A DNA stretch of 64,000 nt from Flaccisagitta enflata (Eukaryota; Chaetognatha; Sagittoidea; Aphragmophora), in contig OZ231127.1 of the NCBI GenBank assembly GCA_965153355.1, positions 5,332,001-5,396,000 of the forward strand, written 5' to 3'. The position numbers and the translations under genes are program-made. The notes under the pieces were generated by a model. That model did no database searches, was not told the origin of the DNA, and worked only from the letters and a program-made list of their open reading frames with translations. This document shows positions 11,718-24,001 of the stretch, piece after piece. Within the stretch, counting starts at the first letter, position 1. Each line of letters starts with the position of its first letter.

Positions 11718-12389
11718 TCCTACCACTACCTCCCACCCACTCTGCTACCCCCACCTTTGACCCAGCCCTACCTCCTACCTACCTACTCCAACCTCCCACC
11801 TACCTATCCCTGCCTACCCTTCTACCCATACATCCTACCTTCTTCTATCTAACTAACCCCATCTCCTACCTACCCTCCTACCCAATCTCCTACCAACCCC
11901 TACCTCCTACCTACCCCACCTACCTTTTGTTTATTTTATCGCATATCTCCCTCTACCTTACACTGCCTCTACCTTCTTTGACCTTTTGTTTTTCCTTTAT
12001 TTCAACTATCTTCACCTGTACCTTTGACCACTGAAGCCCTGTTGATCACATGACCTATCCTCTTCCTCATCTTCACCTATCCTTACCTGTCCTATCAATA
12101 CTGTCATTTCACTACACTGTATCTTCTCCACCACAACCTTTATTAAACTTTTTATGATTTATTCTCCTATTTTCCTATCATCTCCTCTATGTTTTGGTAT
12201 GGGTAATAGCAAGGGTGATGGGAAGCCTCTAAACCCGCCAAGACCATGTGTTGACTTTAAGCACAAGTCTTGCCTGGTCCACAGTCCAGGTTTACTTATC
12301 CATTGATAGTTGGAGATACTTTTTACTATTTATATCTTTTGCTGTTAGTTGAATTAAACGATTAAGTCTTTTAACATCTGATATATAAT
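11718..12389 (+). repeat. right pLTR of the Penelope-like element
   Basis: Same 672-base length as the left copy and identical in every block I compared, which points to a recent insertion or recent homogenisation. Its right edge abuts AATATTGTGACCCCGC, the end of another dispersed repeat family. Confidence 0.85.
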
Positions 12390-12428
12390 AATATTGTGAC
12401 CCCGCATTTCTTGTTCGCCCCTTTTCAG

Positions 12429-12790
12429 GTCCATCAAAACAGTAGCATTCCAAACCCGGGATGCCACAGTGGGTCCAATATGAGCTGGCTCAGCCTGCCG
12501 TAGTCTGCAAAGTTTCCTTTCTGCCTCGACTGACTTCTAACAACAACTTGCGTTATTTGCAGCGGGATTGCCCCAAGTCATACAGCATTGAAGGATCGGA
12601 TGATGGCTCCATCTTTCACAAGTTGCTTTTTGTCGAAGATCAAAAATGTCAAGAAAATGTTAGAATCACTAAAATCGTTGACAATCAACGAGCTTTCAAA
12701 TTCTACCGACTCAATATTGTCGATGTGAAGGGTCGTAAGGACGGGCGTAAATTTGGAATTATTAGAGATCTCAAACTTTTGGGAAAATGA
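12429..12790 (+). pseudogene. gene A last exon: rest of discoidin (F5/8C) domain, with nonsense codon
   Basis: Acceptor CCCCTTTTCAG precedes the exon. With the phase-1 entry used by gene B the frame begins G-PSKQ and reaches TAG at 12443-12445, where gene B has TGG in PSKHWHSK. After the stop it stays open to a TGA at 12788-12790: MPQWVQYELAQPAVVCKVSFLP, then FKFYRLNIVDVKGRKDGRKFG and a terminal LKLLGK. MPQWVQYEL..P and FYRLNI are typical discoidin-domain beta strands. Unlike gene B there is no intron after SIEG; the exon reads straight through. A shifted acceptor at CAG|TAG would change frame, so it does not rescue the exon. The clean frame after the stop implies the nonsense change is young. 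Confidence 0.72.
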
Positions 12791-13020
12791 TTATAGCGAC
12801 AGACAAGCCAACGACGCTTATGGTACAATTTAGTACTTTTTTGTACTTAACATGTTATTGTGAAGCTAATTGACATACTTAAACCTTACTAGGAAAGAAA
12901 AACCCATTACATTGGTGTCAGCAATTTCGTTCTTTTTCTCAAGCCAGTCAGAAAGATAGACAGATTGATGAGTTATGACTTAGCTATTCATCCAAAAGAT
13001 ACAGTTGGGTTCATGGAATA

Positions 13021-13579
13021 ACAGCCTAAACTGGAGGAAGTATTTAAGTGTCTTTATTTCATTTGACAAACTTGATATTTGAGGTAAAAGTTGTTCAATT
13101 GATGCTTGTGTTCCTGAGTTTGTCGGACGCTGTGGAAACCAAAATTATTTTTTCAAGCATCTATAACTGCTAAATTATCAATATTTTGATTGATATAATC
13201 AGGGAAACATTGTTCAGAATTAAATTTGCTACCACTATCCCACAGTATGTTCTGTAAGAATATTGCTTGTTTGGCCATTGCTAGGGAGCATCACACACAG
13301 CAACCAATGAATGATGCTCCCTAGCAACGGCCAAACGAGCAATATTCTTACTGAACATGCTATGAGAAAGTTGTAGCAAATTTGATTTTGAGCAATGTTC
13401 CCTCAAAACATTTGTGTTAACATTGATATTTTAGCAGTTATGACTGTTTGAAAAAATAATTTTGGTTTCCATGGCAACCAAAAAACCCAGGGACACAAGC
13501 ATCAATTGAACAACTTATCATTTCAATTATCAAGTTTGTCAAATAGGACATATAAATACCTTCCACCAGTTTAGGCTGT
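13021..13579. mobile_element. palindromic MITE flanked by TA
   Basis: Arms of ~270 bases are inverted copies (ACAGCCTAAACTGGAGGAAG against CTTCCACCAGTTTAGGCTGT with a small gap), flanked by TA on both sides. The centre has CACAGTATGTTCTGTAAGAAT and GTTGCTAGGGAGCATCAC-type blocks shared with the element at 54309-54881. TA flanks fit a Tc1/mariner-type target, an inference. No coding capacity. Confidence 0.75.
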
Positions 13580-13644
13580 TATTCCACCCGACTCACCTCT
13601 TTTCAACCGCTGTGACAAGCTAAAGCTAAAAAAGTAACAAAACA

Positions 13645-14712
13645 TAACGTCTGCCCAATAAAAAGTTGACAATTAATATTAAGACAGTGTTTAAAGTGGT
13701 TTTTACGTAATCTTATAACTAACAATTTACATACAAAGTAATTAAATGGTCAAGGGTGTAATGTACAACTACTACAAATGGTAGAAATATAAAACCAAAT
13801 GTCAATAAAATTTTTGTAGATTTTGAAAAAAAAATTTCCAATTTTTTTTTTTTGCAGAAAAGAAAATTTTCCGCCTACTCAGGGACTGTTCTCATTCATA
13901 ATTCTTTTAAAATATTCATTAAAAAAAATTTCTGACCTGTTGTTTTAAGTTTATCAATTTATATGATATGAAAAAAAATTATTTACATGCTAATACTCAA
14001 CAAGTCTTGAAAAGCTTCACAACACTGTGCTTTTAAAACAATTCTGAGTGAAAAGTCTTATAACTGTGGGGTTTTCTGCATTTTTGAGCAGTATTAGGGT
14101 GTAAAAGCATGTAACTAGTAAAAACAAAATCATTCCCTGAGCGCTTTTTGAGTAATCTTCAAAATCAGAAAAAAATAGACCTAGTCTCAATGCAGATTCT
14201 TCTGGGATGTGTTGATTAAATTTTTGATTCCATATTGTTAATCTATGCAAAATTCCCTTTCATTTGATAGGTCGCACTCTATACTTTTGTAAAGAATTAA
14301 AATTAAAGAATTAAAAACGGTGGCTCAAGATATGAAAACCTAATTTTTTATGAAACTATATAGTGTGACCTATTAAATGAAAGGAAACTTTGTATAGAAT
14401 AACAATATGGAATCAAAAAATCAGCCAATACAATTCATTAGAATCTGCATCAAAGATAGGTCTAATTTTTTTCTATTTTGAAGATTACTCAAAAAGCGCT
14501 CGGGGAATGATTTTCTTTTTGCTAGTTACATGCTCATACACCCCAATACTGCTCAAAAATGCAGAAAAACCCACAGTTATATGACTTTCCACTGAAAATT
14601 TTTTTTAAAGCACAGTGACAAATGATATTGAGGTGTTCTTCTTTCCACCAAAAAATTTCAGCTCTGTAGCTTTTTTGGTTCAGAATGTAACTTTTTTTTG
14701 GGCAGACGTTAG
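13645..14712. mobile_element. palindromic element with GATAGGTCGCAC core
   Basis: Strong inverted arms span ~14018-14270 and ~14350-14625, for example AACTGTGGGGTTTTCTGCAT against ATGCAGAAAAACCCACAGTT. The apex pairs GATAGGTCGCACTCTATA with TATAGTGTGACCTATT. Weaker outer symmetry reaches AACGTCTGCCC at 13649 and GGGCAGACGTT near 14700. The apex is shared with the element at 2880-3494. Outer borders are uncertain. Confidence 0.6.
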
Positions 14713-14864
14713 TCAATTTTGTTTTTTTTAAACTCTCAATTGATACTTACTTTTGATAATGGCATGACAGCTTGGTGCCAGGTGACCTGCTCAATAGGAA
14801 ACAAGGCAAGTTTATGGCCAATATGTGCGCATCGCTAATTAGAAATTCGTGAATCAACGTTTTA

Positions 14865-14957
14865 AATGAATGAATGAACGAATGAATGTATGAATGGATT
14901 AATGAATGAATGAATGAATGGTTGAATGGAAGAATATATGATTGAATGAATGAATGA
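14865..14957. repeat. (TGAA)n microsatellite
   Basis: Imperfect tetranucleotide array of AATG/GAATGAATG. Confidence 0.8.
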
Positions 14958-15061
14958 GTGCCAGTCAAAGAATTAAAGAAAGACGCCAAATTAGGTTGTT
15001 TTACGTGACTTCAACGTTTGCGTGACCGACCAACCAACCATGACACGCATGACCTCTTATA

Positions 15062-15474
15062 CACATGGACGCAAAATACAGCGTGATGAGGCGCCAAAAG
15101 TTTTAGCACCCCCCACTACAGCCAATTTGGCTGAATGAAATTTCCTTTTGAGAGTTGTTTTGAGTCACTGAGGGGAATATGAGTGGCGTCATCAGAGGGA
15201 ATTTTGAGATTGTACCAAGAACCTTGAAATTTATCACTTTTTACTCTATTTTCTGTACTTTTCCGAGAGAGCATATTTTATGAGTAAAAGTGTTAAATTT
15301 TAAGGTTTTAGTTACAATCTCAAAAATCGCTCTGATGACGCCATTTGTATTCCCCTAAGTTACTCAAAATGACTTTCCGTAAGAATTTTCAATCAACGAA
15401 TTTGGGTGTAGTGGGGGGTGCTAAATTTTTTTTGGCTTTTGGCGCCTCATCACGCTGTATTTTGCGTCCATGTG
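15062..15474. mobile_element. palindromic MITE flanked by TA
   Basis: Ends CACATGGACGCAAAATACAG and CTGTATTTTGCGTCCATGTG are perfect inverted repeats that continue through GCGTGATGAGGCGCC. TA is present at both borders (15060-15061 and 15475-15476). Inner arms pair GCACCCCCCACTAC with GTAGTGGGGGGTGC. No coding capacity. Confidence 0.82.
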
Positions 15475-15476
15475 TA

Positions 15477-16034
15477 GATATGCGAGGATGCATGTAAAAA
15501 TTAAAAATATGATCAGTAGATTTCCTCTTGAATTTCCCACAAATTGTGTTGACAAGTGGATGTCCAGGGGGAATTAGATTTTAATCACTTATGTCTATCT
15601 ATCAGGGAGGAATTAGATTTTAATCACTTGTTTTTATCCATCTGTCGATATTCAAAGTAGTTACCGGAAATTTTTGTATGAAGCAATGTCGGCTGAAATA
15701 GTGATTTCTAAGCATTACTGCCCCTTCCCAACCACAGCAGCAGGGTCCGACAAAATTTTTGGGTGCCTACAACTTTACAAGTAGAATTTTTCAGTGGCTT
15801 CCTGGCTATAATAGAATCATAATTTTTAAAATTTTAGCTATATTTCAAGTTCAGACATACAAATTCATTTAGAATATTTCTTCAATTCGAACTACTACCT
15901 TGATGAAAAGTCTTCGTCCACCTGTTATAACCAATAAATATGCATCAAAACAAAATAAATACAAAAAATAGTGAGATTTAAAAAGCTTGATTAAAAAATC
16001 CTTCAGATGCAATCAATCTGGTCTCTTCAGCTTT
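15477..16034. other. gene-free stretch with a short tandem duplication
   Basis: A ~45-base segment containing GGAATTAGATTTTAATCACTT is tandemly duplicated at 15570-15650. No gene is seen. Confidence 0.5.
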
Positions 16035-16262
16035 AACTAGAGATGCAGAAGCGGAAGCGGAAGCGGGTGGAAGCGGTTGTTTGAGCATGGAAGCGGAAGC
16101 GGAAGCGGAAGCGGAATTTTAAAATCAAGTGGAAGCGGAAGCGGAAGCGAAAAGGTTTTTTGAGGCCTAATGGAAGCGGAAGCGGAAGCGAAAGAACATG
16201 ATCAAGCGCTTCCGCTTCCGCTTCCGCTTCCGCTTCTGCTTCCACTTCAGATACTGACAATA
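16035..16262. repeat. (GGAAGC)n hexanucleotide element, partly palindromic
   Basis: It begins CTTTAACTAGAGATGCAGAAGCGG and continues as interrupted (GGAAGC)n, then switches at ~16205 to the complementary (GCTTCC)n. The AGAGATGCAGAAGCGG start also terminates the array at 18560-18800 in the opposite orientation, so this is a dispersed unit rather than a random microsatellite. Open frames of Glu-Ala or Phe-Arg repeats are artefacts. Confidence 0.75.
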
Positions 16263-16319
16263 TTTTGACAATAATCATGTCAGTTTTGATAATACTTATT
16301 TCAGTATAATTTATCTATT

Positions 16320-16788
<469 letters not shown>

Positions 16789-17206
16789 GGGCAGCGGCCC
16801 CAAAGGGCCAATGTCCTGTAGCACACAGGGGTGAATTTCCATACGTCCGTCCGTACGTCCGTCCATCCGTATGTCCCCCCCCCCGAAGCTTCTCAAGCCT
16901 CAAATTCCCATCGAATAACATGGGAAATGGACAAAATGCAAACTTCCCATTGAATAACATGGAAAATTCACAAAAAAGCAAAAAAATGCATGTTTCCCAT
17001 TGAATAACATGGAAAACTGATGAAAAACTAAGAAAAATGTAAAATTCCCATTGAATAATATGGCGAATTGACAAGATATTGAAAAAATGCAAAATTCCCA
17101 TTGAATATCATGGAAAATTGCTACCAAGGCCTCAGATATGCTCTCAGGATGTATGGAAATTCACCCTTGTGTCCTACAGGACATCGGCCCTTTGGGGCCG
17201 CTGCCC
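16789..17206. mobile_element. inverted-repeat element with ~60-base internal tandem repeats
   Basis: The ends are inverted copies: GGGCAGCGGCCCCAAAGGGC at left and the complement at right, followed inwards by TGTCCTGTAG.ACACA.GGGTGAATTTCCATAC. The interior repeats TTCCCATTGAATAACATGG about five times. Related ends with different interiors occur at 24820, 46890, 49970, 56600, 60163 and 62496. Confidence 0.75.
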
Positions 17207-17282
17207 TGCTCTCACTCCACTTCTTCAGCTAATCACTCCAAGCAGGGCATCGGGCACCGCTGACCATGTGCGATCCTTGGAT

Positions 17283-17290
<8 letters not shown>
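17207..17290. repeat. flanking block shared with 60.08-60.16 kb
   Basis: The segment carrying GGGCATCGGGCACCGCTGACC and GTGCGATCCTTGGATGACTTG is present, inverted, at about 60075-60162. The repeat unit is therefore longer than the GGGCAGCGGCCCC-bounded part. Confidence 0.65.
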
Positions 17291-18160
<870 letters not shown>

Positions 18161-18559
18161 TTATTCACAGTTGATTGGTTAATTGGAAAGGAGCAAGACT
18201 CATATACCTTAAGACCTGATTTCATAAATTTTTGAAAAACAAAAGCAAATAGATGATCCAATGATGTCATAAATAAATATACAAATTTAAGAAAAAAATG
18301 ATTTCAAAGATTAGTTGAAAGGTATAGAATGAATAAATAAATGAATAAATATGTAAATAAATAAATGAATAGATAAAGACAAAATGATTGTTTAAACTCA
18401 TTGCAATAACTAATGACAGCAAAAAAATTATACTAATATCTATGTCATTAACATATTTTCTATTATCTTTCATATTTCCTCGTTTTATCCCCTCTCTTTT
18501 TTTACATAAAAAACATTTTACATAACTTAAATGAATGTTACAGTGAAATACTCAACAAT
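18161..18559. other. AT-rich stretch with (AAAT)-type repeats
   Basis: Contains AATAAATGAATA-type tetranucleotide repeats at ~18270-18380. No gene is seen. Confidence 0.5.
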
Positions 18560-18800
18560 GTGAAGGCGGAAGTGGAAGCAGAAGCGGAAGCGGAAGCGGA
18601 AGCAGAAGCGGAAGCGGAAGCGGAAGCAGAAGCGGAAGCTATGCCTTCTAAAAGGGTGGAAGCGGAAGCAGAAGCGGAAGCTATGCTTTTTGAAATGGAG
18701 GAAGCGGAAGCGGAAGCGGAAGCTGTCAATTCTCAAATATGCCTTTTGGAAGCGGAAGCGGAAGCGGTCCAAAAATCTACCGCTTCTGCATCTCTAGCTT
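18560..18800. repeat. (GGAAGC)n hexanucleotide element, second copy
   Basis: Interrupted (GGAAGC)n and (GCAGAA) units are spaced by short unique inserts. It ends CCGCTTCTGCATCTCTAGCTTTAAC, the reverse complement of the start of the copy at 16035. Confidence 0.75.
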
Positions 18801-20415
18801 TAACCATTTAGAAATGAAAGTGTTTTGAAAGTGACATACTATTTCTGAAAATGCAGAAAAAAATAAACCAGTTTTTTTTACTGGAATTATTGTTATAATA
18901 ATATATGTTTTAACTTTTTTACCAGGTGATCAGCCAGAATTGAGTAAATGTATGATGCCACTACACTTGAACTACATGAGCAAACTAGTTGGGGATGGTC
19001 TTGAATTGAAGAGAATTGGTGAACGTTTGCTAATCTATAAAAGAAATAGCCCTGTTATGTTAAAAAAACTGCCCTCTAAGTTATATTTCAATTTATGTCG
19101 ATTTAGAAAAGTTGTGCATTTTGCACAGAATCCTTGTCTAATGTCAAGTTAATTCATTTTGACTAGAGACATTTTAGGTAAGAAATTGTGATTCTTATGA
19201 TTCTCTTTTTAAAACTGGACTAAAAACATATCAATTTGGCACCAAAAAATGGAATTTAGCTTTACCCAATCATCAGATATACTAAAAACACCGTCAACAT
19301 TAAGAAAATGGGAAAAAGTCAATCGTCCAAATTACTCCTATTTTGGTATCAATTCCCAATCTTCGGAAAAAGCATTTACAGCCGTAACTTGCAAGCCTTT
19401 TGGGCTACAATACCTATCTTGGGCTTAAATTAAATGTTCATTAATTATCTTTATTATGAATCATTGCCGATCTTTCAACTATCAGTTGTTCAGTCTCAGT
19501 GTCCAAAAAGATTTACTCAATTCCGGCTGATCACCCGGTATGCCCAAAACATCAATCTTGCACTTTGCAAAGTAATGAGCCTTTGTGGCTTAAAGATTTG
19601 GTCATCTAATCAATAGTAGATCAGGAATGATATGTTTTAAATACAATACATTATCAATGGAAAATCTAAAAAAAAATTTCTAAAACAGTTTGATAAGCTT
19701 TGAGAAAATTATCTAAAACGACAGAGCTGCTTTGCAACAACTTTTCCATGAGCTTTTTCTCCTAAAATGCAGAAAAGTTGCAGGAAAAGATTGTATATTT
19801 GGATTTGTTGGGAGAAGATCTACAAATTGGTATAAAGTTTTTGACGGAAATAGGCCGGAATAGAATTTTTTTCTCTTTCTATTGAAATATAAGCTGTAAT
19901 TTAGCTTTGGCTTCCAATAAGCTGTACATGGAATGGGATAATTCAGTAAAATCATATTCCTCTACCTCGGACAGGTCATAATGCACCATGGGAGCTATTG
20001 AAAGAAAGAATGCCCCTATATGCACTAAGAAAGACTCCCTGCCCTTTGTGCAGTGTTGTCTCTTAAATGGGGATATCCCTTAAATGGAGGTGCCACTAAG
20101 GTGGGATTCCACTGTAATCATTTATCATTTCAAAAAGAATTCATAAAAATTGTCAGTACAAAAAAAAAGAATATGTTTTAAAGTGTTTTTTGAATAAATT
20201 AACTTTCTCCCAGGGTGGACGAAGACTTTTGATAAAGGAAGTAATTAGAAATTCAGAATAAAAAAGGTTAAAAGAGCATTTTTATCATATTTTCATAATA
20301 AATTCTTTCTTTCATGCAACGCTCGCGTGCTTGAGCACTTTGTCGTACCCTGCACAGCAGTGTCCCAGCCCACCCACATACCACATCAATGATCCTACCC
20401 CACTCCTGCTCCTTC
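18801..20415. other. gene-free AT-rich stretch
   Basis: No exon could be supported. A 25-base inverted pair, GGTGATCAGCCAGAATTGAG near 18925 and CTCAATTCCGGCTGATCACC near 19520, may mark the ends of a ~600-base degraded element. The block near 20210 (GGTGGACGAAGACTTTTGAT) is the inverse of one near 15905. Confidence 0.45.
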
Positions 20416-20681
20416 TTAGGGCGTGTTTCTAGTGGAGATGAAAAACGCGTTTGAACCCATGAAACTCGATAACAGCGTGAACACATATTCAAGAATTTCA
20501 ACTGTCCCACAAGGGAGTGAGCAAAGTGAGTGAGCGAGCCCGTGAACGGAGCGAGCGAGCGTAGCGAAGCGGAGCGCTGTGGTGCGAGAAAGCGGAGTAA
20601 GCGGTGCGAGCGAACGAATGTAGCGAGCGACCGAGTGGCCCGTTCAAAACGCGATCGTGTTTGACTAGAAACGCCCCCTTA
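20416..20681. mobile_element. ~265-bp MITE rich in GAGYG repeats
   Basis: Ends read TTAGGGCGTGTTTCTAGT and ACTAGAAACGCCCCCTTA, an imperfect inverted pair. The interior is GAGCGAGCG-rich. A second copy with the same order of blocks lies at ~55880-56126. Confidence 0.65.
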
Positions 20682-21076
20682 TTGGTCATGTGCCCAGCCA
20701 TGTTTTTAGTCGCGGAATAGCTGTTGGTCGGTCGGTCGGAAAAGAGTCTTGTATCTCTAGTCTTGTATAGATGCAATATCAGATGGACCAACACGACAGA
20801 CTGAGGGAGTGACTTTCATATAGTGTTACCAAGCGAGTAGGTACTGGCATGGCAGTGACAAAGGACATTTGGGCAAAAATACCCAAGAACATTGAAATAA
20901 CAAAGTGGTACCTACGGACTTACGGACAAATCAACTATCAGACTGACATATGGCGGGCTATAAAGTTGCATATTCACGACAAAAAAACTCTTTCCCCCCC
21001 ATTGTGGTGCTTTGTTTACTTAGAGATTGTTACTTATTTCCTCTCCTTTTTTTACAATTTACTAAATTCTATTTCG
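20682..21076. other. gene-free, with a fragment of a dispersed repeat
   Basis: TTAGTCGCGGAATAGCTGTTGGTCGG at ~20706 is a decayed end of the palindromic-end family. Nothing else is recognisable. Confidence 0.4.
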
Positions 21077-21275
21077 TTTTTTAAGTTGCGGACGCGCAAC
21101 TCTATAAGAGGCTTTGTCCGTCTGTCCATCGGTCCATCCATCTGTCCGTCGGTCTGACAGCACGAGTCGAAAAGTGGGATAACAAGCGTTTTAGAACATT
21201 TTCAGTTGCGGATAGTTGCATTTCCGCCCCTGCCCACCCGTCCGCAACTGGTGGCCGTGTATCCGGCCTTGTTCT
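21077..21275 (+). repeat. dispersed ~200-bp element upstream of gene B
   Basis: It starts TTTTTAAGTTGCGGACGCGCAACTCTATAAG, where GTTGCG..CGCAAC is palindromic, then TTTGTCCGTCTGTCC-type repeats, and ends with CCACCCGTCCGCAACTGGTGGCCGTGTATCCGGCCTTG. It ends ~50 bases upstream of the gene B TATA box. Confidence 0.7.
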
Positions 21276-21327
21276 ACTACTTTTTTGTGCCATTTTTTTT
21301 GTGTGTCACGGACGAATTTTCTCCGCA

Positions 21328-21334
21328 TATAAAA
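21328..21334 (+). promoter_or_regulatory. TATA box of gene B
   Basis: TATAAAA lies 78 bases upstream of the gene B start codon, leaving room for a start site ~25-30 bases downstream and a short 5' UTR. It is immediately preceded by repeat-derived DNA. Confidence 0.45.
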
Positions 21335-21411
21335 GTTGTTTTCTGATAGGTTTTGTCTTAGTTTTGCCAAAGGTCACTTTTGGGTTTTTGAAACAACAGG
21401 AAGCAATTAGG

Positions 21412-21469
21412 ATGAAGACGCTCTTAGTTTTTTTCCTCGGCGTCATCATTGCCAATCTCAGATTGGCAG
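21412..21469 (+). CDS. gene B exon 1: signal peptide
   Basis: ATG opens MKTLLVFFLGVIIANLRLA, a Lys residue followed by a hydrophobic core and a small-residue cleavage region, and the exon ends in phase 1 at G|GTAATA. Spliced to the next exon it gives ...RLADAGSRWFCAV, so cleavage probably falls just before the conserved domain. This is the only ATG with a secretory leader near the gene. The protein is expected to be secreted. Confidence 0.75.
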
Positions 21470-21885
21470 GTAATAAAGCCAGTGCAGGATCTCAACCGCA
21501 ATCAATCGCTGATCCTAGGGCATAACATGTCAAAATCATGGGGGAGCGCTGGACTGACGGATGGACAGATGGGTAGACAGATAGACAGATAGACGAAAGG
21601 ACAGATGAACAGACGGAAAGATCAAACCTGTGTGAAGTATGCGACTGAATATATTTCCAACATTTAAAATCACATAAAAGCATGACAGTTGAGCTTCACT
21701 AGAGCGCATGCCGAGGGATCTAGAGACTAAGCAAAATTATGCCAATAGCTTGACTAACAACAAAATCTCTTGTGGGACTGCAAGTTCGATGCCCTATAGG
21801 CGGAATGCCTTAATAGGGGGTGCGCTTTAGCGGTCATTACACCCGCGTCTACCCACTTTCCCGAGAAGCCAAAAGTCAAATGCCT

Positions 21886-22100
21886 TTTTTTAGTAGCGGA
21901 CACGCAACTCTATAAGAGGCTTTGTCCGTCTGTCCGTCGTTCCGTTGGTCTGTCCGTTGGTCTGTCCGTTGGTCTGTCGGAAAAACAAGCGTTGTTGATA
22001 CTTTTTGTGTTTGTGAGTGTAAGGGGGGTTGGAGTGTAAATGGGGGTTAGATGCTGCTGCCCACCCGTCCGCAACGATATTGTGACCCCGCATCGCGTCA
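21886..22100 (+). repeat. dispersed repeat in gene B intron 1, ending beside the acceptor
   Basis: It opens TTTTTTTAGTAGCGGACACGCAACTC, carries TCCGTTGGTCTG repeats, and ends CCACCCGTCCGCAACGATATTGTGACCCCGC just 13-20 bases before the polypyrimidine tract and AG of exon 2. Other copies of the same end lie at ~27650 and ~31560, and inverted at ~61375. Confidence 0.7.
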
Positions 22101-22113
22101 CTTTCAATTTCAG

Positions 22114-22374
22114 ATGCTGGATCGAGATGGTTTTGTGCAGTGGAACTGCCCAAAGGAATCACCTCCAAAACAACGAATGAATTTGCCGCTCGAGAGTCTC
22201 TCGGAGTTGGACCTGAAGGATCCATCGCCGCCGTTTTTCCAATGAACGGGAATAAGTCACTTAACCAACCAAAAGTCGCCATCAATTGGAAACGCTTTAT
22301 GCCGATTGTGTGGACTAAATGGCCCAGAATCACGCAAATGCGACGGCTCTGCGAGAAAGCCTCATTACCAGAAA
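22114..22374 (+). CDS. gene B exon 2: unrecognised ~85-residue domain
   Basis: Acceptor CAATTTCAG and donor A|GTAAGA bound an exon entered and left in phase 1. The encoded domain runs WFCAVELPKGIT..TTNEFAAR, GSIAAVFPMNG, VAINWKR, then RRLCEKASLPE. About three-quarters of positions match the gene A exon at 4211-4473, with one single-residue indel near MNG. Two Cys flank the domain. Because differences lie at likely surface positions while aromatic and hydrophobic ones are kept, I read it as a folded extracellular module. I do not recognise a named family. It sits directly N-terminal to a discoidin domain, so it may be a ligand-binding or multimerising partner of it. Confidence 0.8.
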
Positions 22375-22490
22375 GTAAGAAATGGAATCCCATGGGATTG
22401 ATTTTGAAGATAGTTGATCGCAAATTGTATTTTTAGATAATGATTCATTGCCTGTCATATTTTTTAGTGGCTGATCACATTACAATAGTA

Positions 22491-23446
22491 ACCTTGGGGG
22501 CAAAAAAAATGGCGGATTTTTCAAAACAGATTCTATCTATCTTAATCTAATAAAAACTAATTAAAATCGGTGATGGTTTGAAAGCTCTTCAAAAGATCTT
22601 TTATTTGAGCCGTGTCTGGAATTTCTAATTCAAACGGTTTAGAAACTAGAGCAGTTTGAACATGGCTAGTCCTTTCTGTTTGACATCATGGCAAAAATGA
22701 GTGCCTAAAAAACATCATCCTAAAACCATAGTAAAAATTCTCTGATTTCAATGAAAATTGAACTGGAGGCCGTGAATACCTTCCTCTAACAGCTCCTAAA
22801 AAATTTTCCAAATCGGACAACTTTTTCTATCATTTTCATCATTAGCAAGATCTCAAAATTTTCAAGCAATCTGAGTTTCACTGACATAACAACATGGTTT
22901 TTTTCAAGGATTTTTGTTATCAAGTTTTGACATAAATCATATCAAATTCATGATGGTTTTGAAGCTCTGGGAATAATATTTCAGTTGGAATAGCACGTGA
23001 TAGGATTTGCCAATTCTGTAGTGAAACAAATGTGACTACAGCAAACCACTTTATCTATAGTATATTTTTTTGAGATCTAGAATATAAAACTATGGAAACC
23101 CTAGTAAAAATCATCAGATTAGCATAAAAATTGAGTTGGTATCAGATGACAGACACTTGAATTATCACCTAAAATTTTGTAGAAATCGGACCAAATCTTC
23201 TATCATTTTTTGAAATTTTTACTTTTTTTATTTCCCTTTTGCAGAGGTACGGGCAGGTCAGAAAAGGAGTAGTCATGTTAAAATTACTCTAATTTCTAAA
23301 CCGTTTGAGTTAAAATTTCCAGAGACGACTCAAAAGAAAGATCTTTCGAAGAGCTTTCTAACCATCACCGATTTTAATAAGCTTTTCTTGAATTGAGGTA
23401 GATAGAATCTGTTTTAAAAATCCGCCATTTTTTTTGCCCCCAAGGT
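22491..23446. mobile_element. 956-bp palindromic MITE in gene B intron 2
   Basis: Ends ACCTTGGGGGCAAAAAAAATG and CATTTTTTTTGCCCCCAAGGT are inverted repeats flanked by TA (22489-22490, 23447-23448). The arms keep matching, e.g. CCATCACCGATTTTAAT and AAACGGTTTAGAAA. No coding capacity. Confidence 0.8.
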
Positions 23447-23664
23447 TATGTAAATACATCATTCATAGCAACAAAAAGAACGGACCGTGATTGTACAAGA
23501 AGAGATCATACTCATATCTTTTTGCCACAAAATAATTTTTGTTACACATTTTTTTTTTATTCAACATTGCAAAAAAGTTTGGGTAACTGTTTGCAAGGGT
23601 TGTTTGACCACTTATCCTGCCCATCTGCACTAACTTGGCGTCAATACAATTACATTGAGAACAA

Positions 23665-23845
23665 ACAAGGTTGGATACATGGCTACCCCAGTCGCGTGCG
23701 GATGGGCAGGGGTAGTAATTTAGGTCGCTAAAGAATTTAGGCAGGAGCAGTAAGTTTAAAAACCTCATAAACGTCGAAAATGTATTCTGTGATGGACGGA
23801 CTGATGGACAGATCGTTTGACTGGCAAAGCAGGGTGTAGAGTCAA
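23665..23845 (-). repeat. dispersed palindromic-end element, inverted
   Basis: AACAAGGTTGGATACATGGCTAC, GGGCAGGGG, and AGGCAGGAGCAGT blocks appear in reverse order to the copy at 55032, ending near AAAGCAGGGTGTAGAGTC. Confidence 0.6.
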
Positions 23846-23893
23846 CTAGCAAGCCAATACGACTCATATCATTGGCATTTCGCATGATTTCAG

Positions 23894-24001
23894 AGCCAAC
23901 ATGTGACGGGGAAATCAATCTGGCGCTGGGCGGAAAGGCCACTGCGTCATCCTATGAAAATTATGCTTCATACGCCGGTGATGCCTCCTTTGCTTTCGCA
24001 G
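23894..24001 (+). CDS. gene B exon 3: first part of discoidin (F5/8C) domain
   Basis: Acceptor GATTTCAG and donor G|GTAAGA bound 108 bases, phase 1 to phase 1. The frame reads KPTCDGEINLALGGKATASS, then YASYAGDASFAFAG. The N-L-A-x-G-G-K-A-x-x-S-S pattern is the usual first strand and loop of discoidin domains, which bind glycans or phospholipids outside the cell. The homologous gene A exon (6148-6255) has identical length. This exon joins exon 2 in frame as ...LPEKPTCDG. Confidence 0.8.

Noticed and set aside
16033-16278. Glu-Ala and Phe-Arg repeat frames
   Set aside because: Products of the (GGAAGC)n hexanucleotide; same for 18527-18811.
20498-20794. Arg/Ser-rich minus-strand frame
   Set aside because: Translation of the GAGCGAGCG-rich MITE at 20416-20681.
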